DNA of 64,000 bases from Prototheca cutis (taxonomy: Eukaryota > Chlorophyta > Trebouxiophyceae > Chlorellales > Chlorellaceae): NCBI GenBank assembly GCA_002897115.2, contig BCIH01000014.1:121707-185706 (forward strand), written 5' to 3'. A model generated the notes under the pieces. It saw only the letters and a list, made by a program, of their open reading frames with translations. It was not told the DNA's origin and made no database searches. Positions 57,480 through 64,000 of the stretch are shown here, one piece after another; positions within the stretch are counted from its first letter, which is position 1; each line of letters starts with the position of its first letter. A program made the translations under genes and the position numbers.

Positions 57480-60207
57480 ATGTCGGGAAGAGGCGGGGGC
57501 CGGGGGGCTTACTACAAAGCAAAGTACGGCGGAGGCCGACACCGCCCAGGTTCGAGAGGTGCAATCGCCAGTTATGATGTTTTATATGATTGTGACAAGT
57601 ATGTTCAACAGTACTTGTATTGCATTGTATCTGTGCCCAAACCCCTGCAGATCGCGGGGGAGGGGGTCCCGACTGGCAGGACGAGGCGGCTGGGAGGGGG
57701 GACGACGGCAACGGGTTCCGCTGGCACGTCCCGCCCCGGCGCGGCGGGGGGACCAGTACCCAGCTGGAAGAGATCCTGGCAAGCATCGACGGACAAAACT
57801 ACGGCGCATACCAGGCTTTATCAGGCAGCTGGAGCTTCCCAGGATTTGTCCTTCACGTGGACCGCGTCCAAGGGGACGCTTACGCCAGCCCCTCCAAGTG
57901 CAGGTAGCATGAGGACCACTTGCCCGTGGTTTTTTAAATGGAAAGGGAAGTTCTGTGTGCGCCCAATCAACAAAATTCATGCATGAATGCCCCACGACAT
58001 CTCCCCTTTCTGACCATCCAGGGTGACATTGACTGGCAAGGCAGCGGGTTTCCCGGCATCGTTGCTGTCGGCGCGCGCCCGGCGGCTGGCAGCGGCTGAT
58101 TTTGCGGCACGCGCCTTTGCGAGCGCGGTGGCGGCCTCCGGTGCGGACGTGCGCCGGGGATCCGGGTCGTGGTCGGGAGCCAAGGGCGGCGAGATTGGCG
58201 TCGATGCGCCAGGTCAGCACGTCCTGGAGCGGACCTCCGTGGTAATAGGGGTGACAGGCGAGTTGGAGGCGAGGTTCACAGTGGCGCTGCCCGCCGCAGG
58301 GCGGCGTATCCTAGGCCGTTGGGCGCATGCAGTGCTGTGCGAGGGCCTGCCGCGCTACATCGCTGCGGGACTGCGGTATGCCGCATTCGAGGCGACAGCA
58401 ATCCGCATCCATGCCGACTGCGTCGAGGACGCTCGTGCAGCGAGAGCCCAGCTGCCAGCACTGAATCTCGTGGCGTGGATCGCCGATGGGTCGGTGCTGC
58501 CGCGGGCCAGCGGTGCCAGCGATGCTCCCATGGCCGGGGCCACTGCCGTGCAGTTTGTTGCGCCAGAGGGCCTGGCCTGTGAGATGGACCTCCCTCACCG
58601 GGGACAGGTTCGGGGGATGGGCGTCCCACGGGGGGTCACGCTCATCGTTGGCGGTGGCTTCCACGGAAAGTCCACCCTCCTCCGCGCAATCGAAATGGGC
58701 GTCTACGACAAGGTCTCTTTGTTCGGGGTTTGATGGCTGCACACGTCCACCATGTTCCAACAACCCCCCCCACCCCAATAGCACATGGTCAACATCCCCC
58801 CCCCCCCACACACACACGACTCAGGTTCCTGGTGATGGGAGGGAGCTGGCGGTGTCGGACCCCGGCGCGGTCAAGGTTCGGGCAGAGGACGGGCGGCAAG
58901 TGACCTCCCTGGACATCTCGCCCTTCATTCGGGGCCTGCCAGGGTCAAAGAGCACAACCGCCTTCTCAACGGCCGATGCCTCGGGGTCGACGAGCCAGGC
59001 CGCCGCCATTCAAGAGGCGGCGGAGGCAGGAGCCAGTGTGCTGCTGTTGGATGAGGACACCTGTGCCACCAACTTTATGATTCGCGATGCACGCATGCGG
59101 GCACTTGTGCCCGGACCCCGGGAACCCATTCGACCATTCGTACAGCACATCCGCCAGCTGGCGGCACGAGGGCTCAACACTGTATTAGTCATCGGCGGCT
59201 GCGGCGACTACTTTTCCGTTTCGGTGCGGCTGCAAGGGTGGCGGGGCGCCCGGGTTTGATTTTCGGGGGAGAGTCAGATCGAATTCCCGCCTGGCAACTG
59301 GTCATTGTGGGCAGGATTTGCAACCCTAAAATCGCCGTCGACACTGATGCAGGACACCGTTATCTGCATGGACTCGTACGTTCCCAGCGACGTGACTCAG
59401 CAAGCCAAGGTCATTGCCGATAGATTTGATGGGCAAGACGGGCACAGCCCCGAGGTCGGCACACCCTGGCAGCCGCCGGCAAGCCGCACTTTTGTCGGTG
59501 TTGGCCCGCAATGCCGTGGAAGTGCGTAGGGTGTATTTGGTCTTGGTGTTGGTGTCCGCATTGATCGTTGTTGCCGTTCGTTTTATGTGCGTGTGCGCGC
59601 GTGCTATCCATTATTCAAGCCGCTTTCTCACACCGATCCACAGACCCAGCGCAAGAGATGAAGCTCAAGGTCCGGGCAAAGGACAGAATCCTGATGGGCG
59701 AAGAAGAAGTCGAGCTTGGGTGAGGGTGGCAGGGAGAATTTTCATGTGCAATGCATGGTCATTGAAAATATCAAGCAACAGTGTCTTGGTATGAGTGCAC
59801 CGCCTTTCCACCCCATGCACCAAAAAAGATGCCGATGTCCCCCTGCCCCGGCCTCTACACAGCGCCGTGGAGCAACTGGTGGAGACCTCCCAGACACGGG
59901 CAGTCGGGCTCAGCATGCTCTGGGCCGCGCACAACTGCCGCAATGGCATGAGCGTGCCACAGGTGTGGGCAGGGGGTGGAGGTGGATTTTTCCCAAGGCC
60001 ATGTTCGTGCCAAGGTTCGTTCACCAGCACGCTTGTCTGTCCCCGGAACGCGCGCAGTTGTTGGACGCCCTGGAAGCGCAGCTGGATGCCGAGGGACTGG
60101 ACGTCCTGTCGCGGGCCGAGGGGAAGAGGGGCGACCTGGTTCGTCCCCGGCGATTCGAAGTGGCCGCAGCCCTCAGCCGCTGGCGGGCAGCCCAGTTCCG
60201 GCAGTGA
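57480..60207 (+). CDS. predicted ABC-class ATPase (PF09818 family)
   Basis: This family occurs in bacteria, plants and protists; its biological role is unknown. The N-terminus is Gly/Arg-rich (MSGRGGGRGAYYKAKYGGG), RGG-box-like. Exons: 57480-57558, 57651-57903, 58022-58712, 58825-59210 or so, about 59352-59497, about 59644-59721, about 59860-59961 and about 60060-60207; checked phases agree. The N-terminal domain has LEEILASIDGQNYGAYQALS and FPGFVLHVDRVQGDAYASPS. Walker A is TLIVGGGFHGKSTLLRAIEM, the signature region is STADASGSTSQAAAIQEA and Walker B is ASVLLLDEDTCATNFMIRDA. VLVIGGCGDYF and VICMDSYVPSDVTQQAKVIA follow. The C-terminal part has RILMGEEEVEL and AVEQLVETSQTRAVGLSMLW. The stop is at 60207. 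An RGG-like leader on an ATPase suggests nucleic-acid contact, but that is inference. Confidence 0.9.
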
Positions 60208-60856
60208 TCTGGCCTTTTCACGTGCCGACTGGGGCATCTGGTGTACATCAGGGTCGAGGGCACAAGGCAGCAATACACACATTGAGACATACAGGCAGGG
60301 ATGGGGGAGCCTCGACGTGCAATCATTCTGGCATTTTGGGAGGCGGGGGATGCCCAGGCGGCTGAGTGCCAGCGGCTAGCAGCAATTGCTGGCACAGACT
60401 GCCTCCTGGCATGCATATCGGCACAGAGAAAACCCGCCTGGGGATAAGGCGAGGCGTTTCGCTATGGCACAGGGAACATACAGGTACAGACCCGCCAGTG
60501 CACCCCCAGTGAGAGGGGGATGCCGGTGGGCAAGGGAATCTGATAGGGCTTTCCAGTGACAAGGGTCCGAGAGCCCAAGAAATTGCGGCAGGCGGGATTG
60601 CCTGGGAACAGGTCTTCTGACGCCTCCAAGGCGGCGATGATTCCGGCAACAAAGGGAACGGCGCGCAAGTCGGGGGTTACTGAAGCAAATCAGGGCCGCC
60701 TTCAGTCACAGCGGACAGCTTGACATAGGCGCGCGGGATACTTGCAGCAGCAGGGGGGAGTTGGCCCCCTTCACCTTGGTCCTAGTCGTCGCCGGCTTGA
60801 ACCGCGTATACTACATGGCAAGACGGCACGGCGTCAGGGAACGTCCACCCACGCTT
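60208..60856. other. convergent region with a possible orphan minus-strand exon
   Basis: On the minus strand 60680-60462 reads DLRAVPFVAGIIAALEASED and continues to a stop at 60462; 60820-60745 (YTRFKPATTRTKVKGANSPL) also looks coding. They could be 3' exons of the F-box/VWA gene, but I found no splice pattern joining them in phase. No known domain is seen. Confidence 0.3.
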
Positions 60857-63268
60857 TCACCAGGGTGACTCGTCCAGGGTGCAGAGCCCGAGATACCGGG
60901 ACTCGGCCGAATGGGCACCTCTGGCAGAGATGATGCGGAGGAGCTCGGCCCGGTCGACGCCGCGACCAACGCCGAATGCAAACAGCGAGACATGGCCCTG
61001 CTCGTCGGCGAGCCGCCGCGCCATGTCGTGCGCTTCCCGGGCCTGGAAGAAGGGGGACCGGGGTTGAGGGGTGATCAGAGATTGGGTCTCTGCCAGTTTT
61101 GCACGAGCAATGCTGCAGCCGAGGCTCGATCGCGTCCCTGTCTGTGCTGCCGCTGTGCCTGGCACATCCCAGTCATGCCCAGGTTGCTGCACGCCGAGCA
61201 ACCACCCAACTGCCACCTCCAACCACCTCTCAACAGAACATCCAGGAAAATACCTGGTGAGAGTCGATGCGGCCATCGGTGAGGAGGACCAGCACTCGCT
61301 GCGTGCCGGCACTCAGCGGTTTCAGCAGCTGACCTGCCTTTTGAATGGCAAGACTGATATTCGTCCCGCCATTCATGCGGTACTGCAGCGACAGTGTTGG
61401 TGGCGGCGCTAGAGTTGTGTGCCGTTTGAGCGGAATCTGCCGCCAAAGCGCTGGTGTTGGGGGGCTGGTAACACGGGACCGGCCTTTGAAGGTCCTCAGC
61501 AACACCACACTGTGGCAGAACGTCGAGAGCACCCCCCCCAAAAAACCACCCCCACTGTGTGACAGCACACCTCTAAAACCCCGCTCACCATGTTTTCCAG
61601 CATGCCAGTGACCCGCTCCAGATCCATGGGCTCGGGCCCAAGTTCCAGCCGACAGTCGTTGCTAAACTGAACTACAGCAACCTGTCGATGTTTTTTGAAA
61701 TTTTTATTTTTGAGAATTTTTTGGTGGTTTTTTGGGGGTGGGAGCATGTGGGTGGGTGGGTGGGTGGGTGCGCATACGGGGGCTCGGGGTATGGGTGAGT
61801 GGTCAAGCAGGTGAAGCTCTCCGTACTGGCAAATACTAGCCTTCTACAACATACCTGAATACGAGTACTGGTGGGGCCTAGCGTCTTCACTGCCCTAGTT
61901 ACAAATGCAGTCATGCTTGAAAAGTCCTCTGCACATGGATTGGTACCAATGGAGGGAGCTTGGGGATCCGTTTCCGTGGTGATGTTTGTGTGGTTGGGGG
62001 GGGGGGGGGGGGGGGGNNNNNNNNNNNNNNNNNNNNNNNNNNNNNNNNNNNNNNNNNNNNNNNNNNNNNNNNNNNNNNNNNNCCTCGGCGCTGGGACACC
62101 GCAGGCAATTATTCCCAGTTTGAGCACTATGACGTCATTCTCACTCCAGATTTGCATGCCATCCACCCAGATCCACCAATTCTACCTTCTGTCACGCTCC
62201 CAGAGCCATCGATGAGAAAAACAATGCACGCGTCCTCCGTCTCCAAGGGAACCAGCCGCCGGACTGCAGAGAGTGGGCACGATAACGGCCTCAGCACAGG
62301 CATGCAAACGTAAAAGGCACTGCGCTCGTGATGCGCCCCACCTCCAATACCCATGGCCAGGCACACCGTGATCCCTCCCCGATCACGGATCCTCCCCTCC
62401 GCTCACTTGACACATTGATTTCAAAATGCGAGGGGCGCTGCCAGGGAGCATGCTCACGCTCGGACAGTGTTCTTGCCGCGTAGAGTGCCTTCCAGCTGCC
62501 AGCCACCTTGGCTGCCTCATGCTGGATGTCCGTCAGCGCGCCCCAGCGCCGACCAAACTCCAGCCGCCAAAAGGATTCGGCGCCCTGGCATCGGAGGGGG
62601 GTGGGGGAGTGGGGCGCTAGTTGGTGGCCAGTTGCGCCACAAGGTTCATGATCAGTTCATGATCATATCCAAGAATGGTGCTCATATGTGCGAAGAACAA
62701 TCCCGCTGGTGAGGGCCGCTTTATCGGGGTCAAATTACTGGGGATGGAGGGGGAGGCAAGCCACTCTCACCAACAGTCCCCTCCCCCAAGTCGGTGTTCC
62801 CAGCCCTCCCTAGCCAGTGACCCTCCAGATTGGGAGGTCGGTCCAGCCATCAAAGGCGCCCGCGCACGCGGAAGCGCGGCGAGCAGATGGCAGACACCAA
62901 TACCCAAGTGGGCCATGTGACCAAGCTTCCAAAAGCCGAGCAGATCCACAGCGCACGCGCCTCCCACGTACGTCGCTCAGGGCCCTCAGGCGGGAGCAGC
63001 AGAGGGCCACGGTGCAGAGATCCCGGGGTGTGGCATTCGTCAGCACCGTTCTGTCCAGGACTTCGTCTGGGAGGTCTAGGAGAGGGCAGTTTTTGACGAT
63101 CCGACGCTTCTTTGTGCTGTCGACGAGCTGGGTAGGCGTTTCCGGAGCAAGGACGTCCTCGACAGGGAGAGGCCGCTTTGACGCCCCGGTGCGTCCACGA
63201 GAACGGGCTTCCATGCCCTGCAACGCGACCTTGACTGAATTAATGAGCGCCGAAAACACGCCAATCAT
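60857..63268 (-). CDS. F-box protein with C-terminal VWA domain
   Basis: F-box proteins select substrates for SCF ubiquitin ligases; VWA domains bind partners through a metal site. Exon 1 (63268-62972) holds a basic leader and the F-box LLDLPDEVLDRTVLTNATPR, then LCTVALCCSRLRALSD. The next exon (about 62592-62408) gives FWRLEFGRRWGALTDIQHEA and WKALYAARTLSEREHAPW, the usual segment after plant F-boxes. Further exons form the VWA domain: DACIVFLIDGSGSVTE (DxSxS MIDAS, about 62320-62200), SSMTAFVTRAVKTLGPTSTR, VAVVQFSNDCRLELGP, MNGGTNISLAIQKAGQLL (MIDAS Thr), RVLVLLTDGRIDSHQ and VSLFAFGVGRGVDRAELLRI. The frame stops at 60857. A 66-base N gap lies in an intron. Additional 3' exons are possible. 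Confidence 0.82.
61745..61772. repeat. (GGGT)n microsatellite in a VWA-gene intron
   Basis: About six tandem GGGT/TGGG units. Confidence 0.85.
62017..62082. other. assembly gap (66 N)
   Basis: A run of N directly after a poly-G tract of about 20 bases (61996-62016), inside an intron of the F-box/VWA gene. The gap size may be an estimate. Confidence 0.98.
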
Positions 63269-64000
63269 TACGTGCAAGCTTTGTGCTGACCTCGAGTCTC
63301 GGCAGGACCCATATGGTCGAAGGAAGTGATCCAAATGCCCGGGACCCGCAATTTCGTCCCCACGTGGGGGGGGGGCCTCTCCATTCCGATTGATTTTGGG
63401 GTACACCAACCCCCCAGCAAGACAATCCAACACCGAAATGACTCACGTCCGACATTCCATTCCATGTCTGTTTGGCAATGCATCTCGAATAGCTTGTTCG
63501 TTCATCATCGCCTCCAGCCCGAGACTTGCGGGCATGTGTCGCCATGGAGTGGGCGTACCGGCCGCTGGGTATCTGCCTGGACTCAGAGGTCGTACAAGGA
63601 CAAAGCAAAGCACGTAACAAGTCAATTTGCAGAACTCCAAATTGGAGGTTCCATCCATGCGCCCATCAGCTAGTCAGCAGAAACGCGGTGCAAGGTGGCC
63701 ACACAAGGCAAGTGGGTCAGCAGTCATGCATGCCAGACACAGCATGTGAGGTGTTTGTTTGCCCGCTTGGACATGCAGCAGTGGAATAGGCCATGCCGAT
63801 TCCGGCCTGCATTCAGGCTAAAGAATGCTTCATGCGGCGAGATGTGGGCTCCGGCAGCGTGCAGTTGTTTGTGATGGGCTCCAACGGCGCAGGGTTGCGC
63901 ACAACAACTGCAAGGCACAAAGCGCACGTTCATTCCCGGACTGCCCCGTTCATGCAGAGCCGAGATGCGCGTGGAAGCACCTGGGATGGCGGACGGGGGG
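63269..64000. other. right-edge region without a recognised gene
   Basis: It should hold the promoter of the F-box/VWA gene. A minus-strand Cys/His-rich frame at 63933-63724 (SCCAQPCAVGAHHKQLHAAG) could be an exon of a gene beyond the edge, but nothing confirms it. Confidence 0.3.

Noticed and set aside
61974..62215. Reading frames containing long runs of X
   Set aside because: They cross the N gap and have no meaning.
1..64000. CRISPR arrays, rRNA operons, bacterial insertion sequences
   Set aside because: No spaced direct repeats, rRNA-like blocks or transposase frames were recognised; intron-rich eukaryotic genes fill the window.

Overview
The window is nuclear DNA of a GC-rich, gene-dense eukaryote. 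Almost every gene is broken by short GT-AG introns, many GC-rich. Reading frames resume in phase across introns, and genes alternate between strands every 1-4 kb. The gene set points to a green alga: plant-type FAM91, DGS1/NCA2, an HSF, a cysteine-type glutathione peroxidase with a transit-like leader, an alpha-amylase of plant plastid type, an SCCPDH-like oxidoreductase, and TGTAA polyadenylation motifs. Gene density, small size and GC content suggest a trebouxiophyte of the Chlorella/Auxenochlorella/Prototheca kind. That placement is inference; no organism-specific marker is visible.

Layout, left to right: FAM91 (minus, cut by the left edge); proteasome beta-5 (plus); NCA2/DGS1 mitochondrial protein (minus); prolyl 4-hydroxylase with an ShK-like tail (minus); SUMO (plus); an alpha-helical repeat-like protein (minus); a large ACF1/BAZ1-like chromatin protein (plus); a SPRING (C12orf49) homologue (plus); an SCCPDH-like oxidoreductase (plus); a DUF218/YdcF-like protein (minus); ribosomal protein eL8 (plus); a serine carboxypeptidase (minus); a heat-shock factor (plus); glutathione peroxidase (minus); a coiled-coil protein (minus); a J-domain/enoyl reductase fusion (plus); a HAD phosphatase (minus); a second, very long coiled-coil protein (plus); an orphan type I membrane protein (plus); an ACT-domain alpha-amylase (minus); an ABC-class ATPase (plus); and an F-box/VWA protein (minus). 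No rRNA, tRNA, transposon or CRISPR array was recognised.

The genes do not form a pathway, as expected for a eukaryotic chromosome. Neighbouring genes are often divergent, sharing 0.3-0.8 kb upstream regions, or convergent. The most notable results are: (1) a DnaJ J-domain joined in one open frame to a mitochondrial-type trans-2-enoyl-CoA reductase, with all nine exons in phase; (2) a predicted 3-nt microexon (ACA) in the HAD gene that supplies the catalytic nucleophile Asp; (3) an ACT domain ahead of a plastid-type alpha-amylase; (4) an F-box joined to a VWA domain; and (5) an ACF1-like protein combining WAC, HARE-HTH-like, DDT and WHIM regions with a duplicated module. Homopolymeric C/G tracts and simple repeats lie in introns and coincide with the assembly gap and ambiguous bases.

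Exon borders marked 'about' were not fully resolved. Where exact borders are given, splice sites and phases were checked by hand.
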